NCBI GenBank assembly: GCA_002369295.1 | Contig: DFDR01000123.1 | Location: forward strand, 5,916 to 19,286 | Length of the DNA: 13,371 bases | From: Desulfovibrionaceae bacterium UBA3823 | GTDB taxonomy: Bacteria > Desulfobacterota > Desulfovibrionia > Desulfovibrionales > Desulfovibrionaceae | Reading direction: 5' to 3' | Part shown: piece after piece, positions 7,142-13,240 of the stretch | How positions within the stretch are numbered: the stretch's first letter is position 1 | Layout of the letters: every line of letters begins with the position of its first letter | The notes under the pieces: generated by a model | Seen by the model: the letters and a program-made list of their open reading frames with translations, nothing else | What the model was told of the DNA's origin: nothing | Database searches by the model: none | Program-made: the position numbers and the translations under genes

Positions 7142-7161
7142 GCCGGGCCCCCAGGCTCGGC
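7142..7161 (+). other. 8-bp hairpin after rpsN; terminator-like only on the minus strand
   Basis: GCCGGGCC (7142-7149) pairs with GGCTCGGC (7154-7161) with one G-T wobble and loop CCCA. No T-run follows on +. On the minus strand the stem is followed within four bases by a six-T run (the A-tract at 7132-7137), the form of an intrinsic terminator for antisense transcripts. A second A-tract lies at 7120-7126. Confidence 0.45.
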
Positions 7162-7162
7162 A

Positions 7163-7191
7163 TTGCGGCGGTATCCACTTTGTGGTATACC
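7163..7191 (+). promoter_or_regulatory. Possible internal spc promoter (extended -10)
   Basis: TTGCGG (7163-7168), a 17-bp spacer and TATACC (7186-7191) with TG one base upstream (7183-7184) form a plausible extended -10 promoter ahead of rpsH. Two A-tracts (7120-7126 and 7132-7137), about one helical turn apart, lie upstream. The -35 match is weak (3 of 6), and the same bases form a strong hairpin, so either reading is possible. Confidence 0.33.
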
Positions 7192-7195
7192 GCCG
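7166..7195 (+). other. Long imperfect hairpin in the rpsN-rpsH gap
   Basis: CGGCGGTAT (7166-7174) pairs with ATACCGCCG (7187-7195), and CCAC (7175-7178) with GTGG (7182-7185). The result is a 13-bp stem with one bulged T (7186) and a TTT loop. Only three T residues follow, so it is not a strong terminator. It could be a processing site, a protein-binding site (S8 is the obvious suspect) or a partial terminator. Confidence 0.6.
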
Positions 7196-7213
7196 TTTCG
7201 CTTATGGAAAGTA

Positions 7214-7252
7214 GGCGCATGGTGCGCCCAACTCCAAAACCCGTTCAGGAGT
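7214..7252 (+). promoter_or_regulatory. rpsH: Hairpins at the rpsH ribosome binding site
   Basis: GGCGCA (7214-7219) pairs with TGCGCC (7223-7228) around TGG. Next, ACTCC (7231-7235) can pair with GGAGT (7248-7252), which is the Shine-Dalgarno sequence of rpsH, across a 12-nt loop. Pairing would hide the ribosome binding site, so translation of rpsH may be controlled. The 5-bp stem is modest. Confidence 0.4.
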
Positions 7253-7256
7253 AACG

Positions 7257-7637
7257 ATGATCACAGATCCTATTGCGGACATGCTGACGCGTATCCGCAA
7301 CGCGCATTTGGCCCTGCATAAGGAAGTGAATGTGCCGCGCTCGAAGATGAAAGAGTCTCTCGCTGCCATCCTCAAGCAGGAAGGGTACGTCGATGACGTC
7401 GCCGTTGACGAAGGCGGCATTAAGATCACCCTCAAGTATTTGAAGGGTAAGGCCGCCATCACCGGCCTTCGCCGCATTTCCAAGCCCGGCCGCCGCGTCT
7501 TCGTACGCCACGGTGACATCCCGCGCGTGCAGAACGGCCTTGGCATCTGCATTCTGTCCACCTCCTCCGGCGTCCTCGAGGGCTGCACGGCCAGGGAAAA
7601 GAAGGTGGGCGGTGAACTTCTCTGCGAAATCTGGTAG
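7257..7637 (+). CDS. rpsH: 30S ribosomal protein S8
   Basis: The product has 126 residues (130 in E. coli). MITDPIADMLTRIRNA is the standard N-terminus, with RISKPGRRVF in the middle and the C-terminal signature STSSGVLEG (101-109) and VGGELLCEIW. S8 is a primary binder of the central domain of 16S rRNA and, in E. coli, the translational repressor of the spc operon. Here its gene is the first after the structured gap, and its AGGAG (7247-7251) can be covered by an upstream hairpin. That makes local self-control an attractive but untested idea. Confidence 0.98.
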   Translation: MITDPIADMLTRIRNAHLALHKEVNVPRSKMKESLAAILKQEGYVDDVAVDEGGIKITLKYLKGKAAITGLRRISKPGRRVFVRHGDIPRVQNGLGICILSTSSGVLEGCTAREKKVGGELLCEIW

Positions 7638-7648
7638 GCGGTGCTGCT

Positions 7649-8188
7649 ATGTCTAGAATAGGTAAAATGCCCGTCAGCGTGCCTGCCGGCGTTGAAGTCA
7701 AGATCGGCGACGGCGTCATTGACGTCAAGGGCCCCAACGGCCACGTTTCCACGCCCGTCTGCGACATGCTCGACTATGAAATGAAGGACGGCGCCATCAC
7801 GCTGACCCGCAAGGACGACTCCCGCGAGAGCAACGCCCAGCACGGCCTGCGCCGCACCCTGCTCAACAACTGCATCCTCGGCGTCACCCAGGGCTTCAAG
7901 AAGTCCCTGGAAGTCGTCGGCGTGGGCTACCGCGTCGGCGTCAAGGGCAGCACCATCGAACTCCAGGTGGGCTACTCCCATCCCGTGCTGCTCGACGTGC
8001 CCGAAGGCATCAAGGCCACCGTGGAGGGCAACGTCCTCACCCTGGCCGGCGCCGACAAGGAGCTCGTCGGCGAGTTTGCGGCCCGCATCCGCCGCGTCCG
8101 CCAGCCTGAGCCCTACAAGGGCAAGGGCATCAAGTACACGACCGAGACCATCCGCCGCAAGGTCGGCAAGTCTGGCGGCAAGAAGTAG
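7649..8188 (+). CDS. rplF: 50S ribosomal protein L6
   Basis: The product has 179 residues (177 in E. coli), built of two similar L6 domains. It opens [15 protein letters not shown]. The C-terminus [25 protein letters not shown] is the invariant 23S rRNA-binding end. L6 lies near the factor-binding site by the sarcin-ricin loop. It follows rpsH by 11 bp with GGCGG as a moderate ribosome binding site. Confidence 0.98.
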   Translation: MSRIGKMPVSVPAGVEVKIGDGVIDVKGPNGHVSTPVCDMLDYEMKDGAITLTRKDDSRESNAQHGLRRTLLNNCILGVTQGFKKSLEVVGVGYRVGVKGSTIELQVGYSHPVLLDVPEGIKATVEGNVLTLAGADKELVGEFAARIRRVRQPEPYKGKGIKYTTETIRRKVGKSGGKK

Positions 8189-8198
8189 GGAGCGCATC

Positions 8199-8558
8199 AT
8201 GAAAATGTCCAAGAATGATTCTCGCCTCAGCCGCAAGGTCCGCATCCGCCGCAAGGTGAACGGCACTGCCGCCCGCCCGCGCCTGGTCGTGTTCCGCAGC
8301 AACGTCCACATCTACGCCCAGATCGTTGACGACGAGGCCGGCAAGACCCTCGTTTCCGCCTCCACGCTGGTCCTCTCCAAGAACGGCGAAGCCCTGCGCT
8401 GCAACAAGGCCGGCGCCGAGAGCGTGGGCAAGGAAATTGCCCGCCTCGCCAAGGAGAAGGACATCGTCCGCGTTGTTTTCGACAGAAACGGCTACCTCTA
8501 CCACGGCCGCATCAAGGCCGTAGCCGATGGCGCCCGCGAAGGCGGCCTGGAGTTCTAA
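8199..8558 (+). CDS. rplR: 50S ribosomal protein L18
   Basis: The product has 119 residues (117 in E. coli). A basic N-terminus ([13 protein letters not shown]) precedes the core [21 protein letters not shown] and the C-terminal [29 protein letters not shown]18 delivers 5S rRNA to the central protuberance together with L5. The ATG at 8199 follows GGGAG (8188-8192) by 6 bp. An in-frame upstream ATG at 8076 within rplF gives a non-family N-terminus and was rejected. A second in-frame ATG, two codons on (8205), is less likely. Confidence 0.97.
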   Translation: MKMSKNDSRLSRKVRIRRKVNGTAARPRLVVFRSNVHIYAQIVDDEAGKTLVSASTLVLSKNGEALRCNKAGAESVGKEIARLAKEKDIVRVVFDRNGYLYHGRIKAVADGAREGGLEF

Positions 8559-8559
8559 T

Positions 8560-9072
8560 ATGCGTGAAAAAAACACTGAGACTCCCGTCAACGAGCTGGG
8601 AGAAATCGAAAAGATCGTCGCGCTGAACCGCGTTGCCAAGGTCGTCAAGGGCGGCCGCCGCTTCAGCTTCTCCGCGCTGGTCGTCGTCGGCGACGGCAAG
8701 GGCAATGTGGGCTTCGGCCTCGGCAAGGCCCAGGAAGTGCCCGAAGCCCTGCGCAAGGCCACGGACCGCGCCCGCAAGAACCGCGTCTACATTCCCCTGG
8801 TGGACGGCACCCTTCCCTATGAAGTGCTCGGCCGCTTCGGCGCCGGGCGCGTCATGCTGAAGCCCGCCTCCGAAGGTACCGGCATCATTGCCGGCGGCGC
8901 CGTGCGCGCCATCATGGAAGCCGTGGGCGTCCGCGACGTGCTCGCGAAGGCCATCGGCACCAACAACCCCCACAACGTGCTTCGCGCCACCCTCGAGGGC
9001 CTGCGCTCCCTGCGCAGCGCCGAGGAAGTGTCCGCCATCCGCGGCAAGAAGCTGGAAGCTCCGAGGAAGTAG
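8560..9072 (+). CDS. rpsE: 30S ribosomal protein S5
   Basis: The product has 170 residues (167 in E. coli). The double-stranded-RNA-binding N-domain contains [19 protein letters not shown] and [20 protein letters not shown]. The C-domain has [18 protein letters not shown] and [14 protein letters not shown]5 shapes decoding accuracy and the mRNA entry tunnel with S3 and S4. The ATG at 8560 is one base after the rplR stop, with GGAG (8549-8552) inside rplR. The upstream in-frame ATG at 8527 adds a non-family N-terminus. Confidence 0.98.
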   Translation: MREKNTETPVNELGEIEKIVALNRVAKVVKGGRRFSFSALVVVGDGKGNVGFGLGKAQEVPEALRKATDRARKNRVYIPLVDGTLPYEVLGRFGAGRVMLKPASEGTGIIAGGAVRAIMEAVGVRDVLAKAIGTNNPHNVLRATLEGLRSLRSAEEVSAIRGKKLEAPRK

Positions 9073-9074
9073 CC

Positions 9075-9257
9075 ATGGCCGAGAAAATCACCATCAAGCT
9101 GGTCCGCTCCCGCGCCGGCAAGACGCCCAACATGCGCAAGTGCCTCGACGCCCTCGGCCTCAAGCGCCGCGAAGTCGAGCGCGAGATTCCCGACACCCCT
9201 GCGGTGCGCGGCATCATCAGCAAGATCCCCCACCTTGTGGCTATCGTCGAGAAGTAG
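9075..9257 (+). CDS. rpmD: 50S ribosomal protein L30
   Basis: The product has 60 residues, the normal size for bacterial L30. It contains ITIKLVRSRAGKTPN and the helix LDALGLKRREVEREI, with the usual PAVRGIISKIPHLV end. It is a small peripheral protein of the large subunit. It starts 2 nt after the rpsE stop and keeps the rpsE-rpmD-rplO order seen in E. coli. Confidence 0.97.
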   Translation: MAEKITIKLVRSRAGKTPNMRKCLDALGLKRREVEREIPDTPAVRGIISKIPHLVAIVEK

Positions 9258-9282
9258 CGTAGCCTGCCAGGAGAAATGACAC

Positions 9283-9750
9283 ATGCAGTTGAATGACCTC
9301 TATCCCTTCCCGGAGGAGCGCAAAGCCCGCCGCCGCGTCGGCCGCGGCTGCGCCTCCGGCCTTGGCGGCACCTCCGGCAAGGGCCACAAGGGCCAGAACG
9401 CCCGCGCCGGCGGCGGCGTGCGCCCCGGCTTCGAGGGCGGCCAGATGCCCCTCCAGCGCCGTCTGCCCAAGCACGGCTTCAAGAACTATCCCTTCAAGGT
9501 GACCTATCAGGCCATCAACCTCGACGACCTCGTGGCCGCCTTCCCCGGCGTCCAGGAGATCACCCTCGAGAGCATCTACGCCCGCGGCCTCGCCAAGCGC
9601 GGCTGCCCGGTGAAGATCCTCTCCCGCGGCGAGCTCGAATCTGCCGTCAGCGTGGAGGCCCACAAGTTCTCCAAGGCCGCTGCCGAGAAGATCGAGAAGG
9701 CCGGCGGGAAGGCCGCCGCTTTCGAAAAGGACGGGAAGGCCGCTGAATAG
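9283..9750 (+). CDS. rplO: 50S ribosomal protein L15
   Basis: The product has 155 residues, longer than E. coli L15 (144). The glycine-rich, basic N-terminal extension has RRVGRGCASGLGGTSGKGHKGQ and PGFEGGQMPLQRRLPKHGF, which thread into 23S rRNA. The C-terminal globular domain follows, and the last residues form an Ala/Lys-rich tail that accounts for the extra length. CAGGAG stands upstream of the ATG. The gap to rpmD is 25 bp. After the stop comes a 120-bp interval with a very stable hairpin before secY. Confidence 0.98.
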   Translation: MQLNDLYPFPEERKARRRVGRGCASGLGGTSGKGHKGQNARAGGGVRPGFEGGQMPLQRRLPKHGFKNYPFKVTYQAINLDDLVAAFPGVQEITLESIYARGLAKRGCPVKILSRGELESAVSVEAHKFSKAAAEKIEKAGGKAAAFEKDGKAAE

Positions 9751-9779
9751 CGCGCCCCTCCCGCGCCAACGCCTGCAGT

Positions 9780-9821
9780 GCGCCTTTGCCTGAAAGCCCC
9801 GCGGCTTTCGGGCAAAGGCGC
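9780..9821 (+). repeat. 19-bp inverted repeat (stem-loop) between rplO and secY
   Basis: Positions 9780-9798 pair with 9803-9821 over 19 consecutive base pairs with a single G-T wobble (T9791/G9810) and a CCGC loop. The arms contain CGCCTTTGCC and GGCAAAGGCG. It is followed by TTATG, so the T-tract of an intrinsic terminator is missing on +. Likely roles are an RNase III or stability element, or a device that lowers secY output relative to the ribosomal genes. No second copy is seen in the window. Confidence 0.8.
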
Positions 9822-9870
9822 TTATGCACGCCCCGCCACCCGCAGACTCTCAACAGAAGACGAGACATAC

Positions 9871-11187
9871 ATGGCACAACCTCAGAACCTCACCCCGGGA
9901 CAGGCCGGCCTCGCCAAGCGCCTGCTCTGGACCTTCTTCCTCCTCTGCTGCTACCGCATCGGCGTGCACGTGCCGATCCCGGGCGTGGACGCGCAGGCCA
10001 TCGCCTCCTTCTTCGAGCAGATGAGCGGCACCATCTTCGCCCTCTTCGACATCTTCTCCGGCGGCGGCCTGTCCAACGTCTCCATCTTCGCCCTCGGCGT
10101 CATGCCCTACATCTCGGCCTCCATCATCATGCAGCTCCTGCAGGTGGTGAGCCCCGAGGTCAAGCGGCTCTACAAGGAGGAAGGGCAGGCCGGCAGGCGC
10201 AAGATAACGCAGTACACGCGCTATCTCACGGTGCTCATCACCCTTATCCAGGGTCTTGGCATCGCCGTCGGCCTCGAGAACATGTCGAGCCCCTCGGGCC
10301 TGCCCGTCGTCCTGCAGCCAGGCTGGTCCTTCCGCCTCGTGACCATGATGACCTTCTGCGCGGGTTCCGTGCTCATCATGTGGCTGGGCGAGCAGATCAC
10401 CGACAAGGGCATAGGCAACGGCATCTCCCTCATCATCTTCTGCGGCATCGTCGTGGGCATTCCCCGCGGCATCATCCGCTCCGTCGAGCTCATCCAGGCC
10501 GGCGACATCAGCATCTTCCTCGCCCTGTGCATACTCGCGCTCATGGCCGCCGTCGTCGTCTTCATCGTCTTCGTGGAGCGCGCCCAGCGCCGCATCCCCA
10601 TCTCCTACGCCAAGCGCCAGGTCGGCAGGCGCATGTTCGGCGGACAGAACACCCATCTGCCCCTGCGCCTCAACACCGCAGGCGTCATTCCGCCCATCTT
10701 CGCCTCCTCCCTGCTGCTCTTCCCCGCCACCATAGGCCAGTTCTCCCAGAACGAGTACGTCAAGCTCGTCTCCGAGTTCTTCCAGCCCATGAGCCTGGTC
10801 TACAACGTGCTCTACGTGGCCCTGATCTTCTTCTTCTGCTACTTCTACACGGCCATCATCTTCGATCCCAAGGACATGGCCGAGAACCTGAAGAAGAACG
10901 GCGGCTTCATTCCGGGCATCCGTCCCGGCGAGCGCACCCAGAACTACATCGACGGCGTGCTTTCCAGGCTCACCCTCTCCGGCGGCGTGTACATCGCTGC
11001 CGTCTCCCTCCTGCCCATGCTCCTCATCGCGCAGTTCAACGTGCCCTTCTACTTCGGCGGCACCTCGCTGCTCATCCTTGTGGGCGTGGCCATGGACTTC
11101 ATGAACCAGATTGAATCCTACGTCATTTCCAGCCAGTACGGCCATCTTATGGAACGCGCCCGCAAGAGCGGACGTCTGACCCGGTAG
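9871..11187 (+). CDS. secY: SecY, preprotein translocase channel subunit
   Basis: The product has 438 residues (443 in E. coli) with about ten hydrophobic segments, the first at about 17-36. The plug region FSGGGLSNVSIFALGVMPYI (62-81), GIGNGIS (180-186), the basic loop RRIPISYAKRQVGRR (240-254), and DPKDMAENLKKNGGFIPGIRPG (from 332), which contains the conserved Arg351, are in family order. SecY forms the inner-membrane channel with SecE and SecG and accepts chains from SecA or the SRP-FtsY route. The start at 9871 (MAQPQNLTPGQ) matches family length; an ATG-less stretch and the 19-bp hairpin lie upstream. The ribosome binding site is weak (AGAAGACGAG). Confidence 0.97.
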   Translation: MAQPQNLTPGQAGLAKRLLWTFFLLCCYRIGVHVPIPGVDAQAIASFFEQMSGTIFALFDIFSGGGLSNVSIFALGVMPYISASIIMQLLQVVSPEVKRLYKEEGQAGRRKITQYTRYLTVLITLIQGLGIAVGLENMSSPSGLPVVLQPGWSFRLVTMMTFCAGSVLIMWLGEQITDKGIGNGISLIIFCGIVVGIPRGIIRSVELIQAGDISIFLALCILALMAAVVVFIVFVERAQRRIPISYAKRQVGRRMFGGQNTHLPLRLNTAGVIPPIFASSLLLFPATIGQFSQNEYVKLVSEFFQPMSLVYNVLYVALIFFFCYFYTAIIFDPKDMAENLKKNGGFIPGIRPGERTQNYIDGVLSRLTLSGGVYIAAVSLLPMLLIAQFNVPFYFGGTSLLILVGVAMDFMNQIESYVISSQYGHLMERARKSGRLTR

Positions 11188-11200
11188 CGGGGGGAAAGGC

Positions 11201-12019
11201 ATGAAGAAGTTTCAGGGCGTGTTCATCAAGAATAGCCGGGAAATCGAGAACCTCAGGGAAGCGGACCGGCTCACCGCCAACGTCCTCGACGCCATCGGCG
11301 ACGAGGTCCGTCCCGGCATTCCCTCCTGGCACCTCGAGGAGGTGGCCCGCGACCTGTGCGCCCAGTACGGGGTCGAGCCCGCCTTCCTCGGCTACCAGAA
11401 CTATCCCTTTGCCATCTGCTGCTCCATCAACGAGGCCGTCGTCCACGGCTTTCCCTCGAAGGACCGCATCCTCCGGGAAGGCGACATCGTGAGCGTCGAC
11501 TTTGGCGTGCGCTACAACGGCATGGTCGGCGACTCTGCCCGCACCTATCCAGTGGGCCAGATCTCCGAAACCGCCGACCGCCTGCTCTGCGTCACCGAGG
11601 CCGCCCTCTACGTCGGCATCGAGAAGGCCGTTCAGGGAAACGACGTCTACGCCATCGGCCGGGCCATCCAAAACTTCGTCGAGGGGCACGGCTTCGGGGT
11701 GGTGCGCCGCTACGTCGGCCACGGCGTCGGTGCCACCATGCACGAGAAGCCTGAAGTCCCCAACTACGACCCCGGCGTCAGGGGCGTGCAGCTGCGCAAC
11801 GGCATGTGCATCGCCATCGAGCCCATGGTGACCGAGGGGACCTGGGAGGTTGACGTGCTTCCCGACAACTGGACGGCCGTGACCCAGGACCGCAAGTACG
11901 CGGCCCACTTCGAGCACAGCGTGGCGGTCACCTCCAGCGGTCCGACGATCCTGAGCGTCGGCGACCGGGGGATAGTCCGCTACAAGTCCCAGTATCCCGA
12001 AATCAACAAGCTGGCCTAG
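11201..12019 (+). CDS. map: Methionine aminopeptidase, type I
   Basis: The product has 272 residues. All five metal ligands of the pita-bread fold are visible: Asp100, Asp111, His174, Glu207 and Glu238, each offset by three from E. coli Map (97, 108, 171, 204, 235). The substrate-side His82 is in VHGFP. The enzyme removes the initiator methionine from nascent proteins after deformylation, acting at the tunnel exit near L23. There is no N-terminal zinc-finger extension. It follows secY by 13 bp with GGGGGAAAGG as ribosome binding site and is the last gene of the spc part. adk, often between secY and map, is absent. Confidence 0.97.
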   Translation: MKKFQGVFIKNSREIENLREADRLTANVLDAIGDEVRPGIPSWHLEEVARDLCAQYGVEPAFLGYQNYPFAICCSINEAVVHGFPSKDRILREGDIVSVDFGVRYNGMVGDSARTYPVGQISETADRLLCVTEAALYVGIEKAVQGNDVYAIGRAIQNFVEGHGFGVVRRYVGHGVGATMHEKPEVPNYDPGVRGVQLRNGMCIAIEPMVTEGTWEVDVLPDNWTAVTQDRKYAAHFEHSVAVTSSGPTILSVGDRGIVRYKSQYPEINKLA

Positions 12020-12071
12020 CTTCCGCCTGGCCGGCGCATGTTCCAAGATTGTGGGGCGGATCCCATGTCCG

Positions 12072-12101
12072 TCGGCCTGCCCTGCTTGACAGGGTGGCCG
12101 A
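12072..12101 (+). other. Dyad overlapping the alpha-operon -35 box
   Basis: TCGGCC (12072-12077) pairs with GGCCGA (12096-12101) and CCCTG (12080-12084) with CAGGG (12090-12094), separated by a small internal loop (TG/T). The apex loop CTTGA overlaps the -35 box. No T-tract follows, so it is a poor intrinsic terminator for map. It could be the 3' end structure of the spc transcript or an operator-like dyad. Confidence 0.45.
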
Positions 12102-12112
12102 AAGAGGATAAT
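12086..12112 (+). promoter_or_regulatory. Probable promoter for the rpmJ-rpsM-rpsK-rpsD genes
   Basis: A perfect TTGACA (12086-12091) is followed after 15 bp by GATAAT (12107-12112), a 5 of 6 match to the -10 consensus. The spacer is two bases shorter than ideal, which may limit strength. Transcription would begin near 12119, giving a leader of about 150 nt before rpmJ. Its place in the only large gap of the 3' half supports the call. Confidence 0.6.
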
Positions 12113-12138
12113 CAGCTCTTTCCGCGCCATAGGTTCGC

Positions 12139-12236
12139 CAGGGGATGCATCCCTGTCCCCTGCCGGCCTGCTGTTGCGGCTGCGGAGCGAGCAGGTTGAT
12201 CCTGCATGGTGTCAGGCCCATGGTGCCTGGTGCACC
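12139..12236 (+). promoter_or_regulatory. Folded leader upstream of rpmJ
   Basis: Three stems can form in the putative leader: CAGGGGA/TCCCCTG (12139-12145 with 12156-12162; a competing palindrome GGGATGCATCCC sits at 12142-12153); CCTGCT/AGCAGG (12167-12172 with 12190-12195); and GGTG plus CAGGC pairing GCCTG plus CACC (12208-12217 with 12225-12236). In E. coli protein S4 represses the alpha operon through a leader pseudoknot at rpsM. Here the structure sits before rpmJ. S4 control is inference. Confidence 0.4.
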
Positions 12237-12267
12237 GACAAAGGCAGTGTATCTGCAGGAGATAGCA

Positions 12268-12381
12268 ATGAAAGTCAGACCTTCCGTCAAGAAAATATGT
12301 CCCAAGTGCAAAGTCATTCGGCGCAAGGGTGTTCTTCGGGTCATCTGCGAAAACCCCAGGCATAAGCAGCGCCAGGGCTAG
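12268..12381 (+). CDS. rpmJ: 50S ribosomal protein L36, zinc form
   Basis: The product has 37 residues, beginning [21 protein letters not shown]. Cys11, Cys14, Cys27 and His32 form the intact zinc ribbon of the C-plus type. L36 is a small late-assembly protein of the large subunit. The ATG is preceded by AGGAG (12257-12261). A longer in-frame reading from 12145 runs through the structured leader and does not resemble L36. It is the first gene after the proposed alpha promoter; infA, often just upstream, is not present. Confidence 0.97.
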
Positions 12382-12395
12382 GCAGGAGTGCAACT

Positions 12396-12764
12396 GTGGC
12401 AAGAATAGCTGGCGTTGAGCTTCCCCGCAACAAGCGCGTGGATATCGCTCTCACGTATATTTATGGTATTGGCCGTACGACTGCCCTCAAGATCTGCGAC
12501 GTTGCCGGCATCAGCTGGGAACGCAACATCGACGATCTCTCCACCGACGAAGTGAACGAGATCCGCAAGGAGCTTGAGAGCAACTACAAAGTTGAAGGTG
12601 ACCTCCGCCGCGACGTCACCAGCAGCATCAAGCGTCTCATGGACATCGGCTGCTACAGGGGCCTGCGCCACCGTCGCGGCCTGCCTGTCAACGGACAGCG
12701 TACGCACACGAATGCCCGCACCCGCAAGGGTCCTCGCCACGGCGTGGCCTCCAAGAAAAAGTAG
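12396..12764 (+). CDS. rpsM: 30S ribosomal protein S13
   Basis: The product has 122 residues (118 in E. coli). [25 protein letters not shown] is the family N-terminus with its helix-two-turn-helix region, and the basic tail has [20 protein letters not shown]13 contacts P-site tRNA and forms bridges to L5. The start codon is GTG, the only non-ATG start in this cluster, preceded by CAGGAG. The gene is followed by a 65-bp gap with a terminator-like hairpin that begins at the stop codon. Confidence 0.97.
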   Translation: MARIAGVELPRNKRVDIALTYIYGIGRTTALKICDVAGISWERNIDDLSTDEVNEIRKELESNYKVEGDLRRDVTSSIKRLMDIGCYRGLRHRRGLPVNGQRTHTNARTRKGPRHGVASKKK

Positions 12765-12781
12765 CCCCGCGGGGCCTTTTT
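12764..12781 (+). terminator. Short terminator-like hairpin between rpsM and rpsK
   Basis: GCCC (12764-12767), loop CGCG and GGGC (12772-12775) are followed by C and five T residues (12777-12781). The A-run before the stop codon can pair with the T-run and lengthen the stem, with TA bulged. The core stem is short, so only partial termination is expected, which would lower rpsK and rpsD relative to rpsM. Confidence 0.5.
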
Positions 12782-12829
12782 CCGCAGCGCGCTGTGGCCT
12801 GAAGCATTTTCATTCAACGAGGAATAACG

Positions 12830-13219
12830 ATGGCCAAGGCTAAGAAAGTTACCAAGAAGAAGGAAAAAAGAAGCATTCCTGTGGGCATTGTCCACATTGA
12901 TGCCACCTTCAACAATACAATCGTCACCTTTACCGACACCCGCGGCAACGCGGTGAGCTGGGCCTCCGCCGGCCAGTCCGGCTTCAAGGGCTCCCGCAAG
13001 TCCACGCCCTTTGCGGCCCAGGTGGCCGCCGAGACGGCTGCCCACAAGGCCCAGGAATGCGGCATGCGCACCGTGGGCATCTACGTCAAGGGCCCCGGCT
13101 CCGGCCGCGAGCAGGCTATGCGCGCCGTTGCCAACACCGGCATGCGCGTCGCCTTCATCCGCGACATCACTCCCATTCCGCACAACGGCTGCCGTCCGCC
13201 CAAGCGCCGCCGCGTGTAG
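12830..13219 (+). CDS. rpsK: 30S ribosomal protein S11
   Basis: The product has 129 residues, identical in length to E. coli S11. A lysine-rich N-terminus ([12 protein letters not shown]) precedes [21 protein letters not shown], and the C-terminus has [14 protein letters not shown] and [18 protein letters not shown]11 lies on the 30S platform near the mRNA exit and the E site with S7. The ATG follows GAGGA. The gap to rpsM is unusually large (65 bp) and holds the terminator-like hairpin. Confidence 0.98.
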   Translation: MAKAKKVTKKKEKRSIPVGIVHIDATFNNTIVTFTDTRGNAVSWASAGQSGFKGSRKSTPFAAQVAAETAAHKAQECGMRTVGIYVKGPGSGREQAMRAVANTGMRVAFIRDITPIPHNGCRPPKRRRV

Positions 13220-13240
13220 GCGACACCAAGAGGTTCATCC

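Noticed and set aside
9751..9870. The 19-bp inverted repeat as a standard intrinsic terminator
   Set aside because: The stem is followed by TTATG with no T-tract on +, and no T-tract follows it on the minus strand either.
12020..12267. infA or another small gene between map and rpmJ
   Set aside because: No reading frame resembling IF-1 (about 72 residues) exists. The interval holds a promoter and RNA stems instead.
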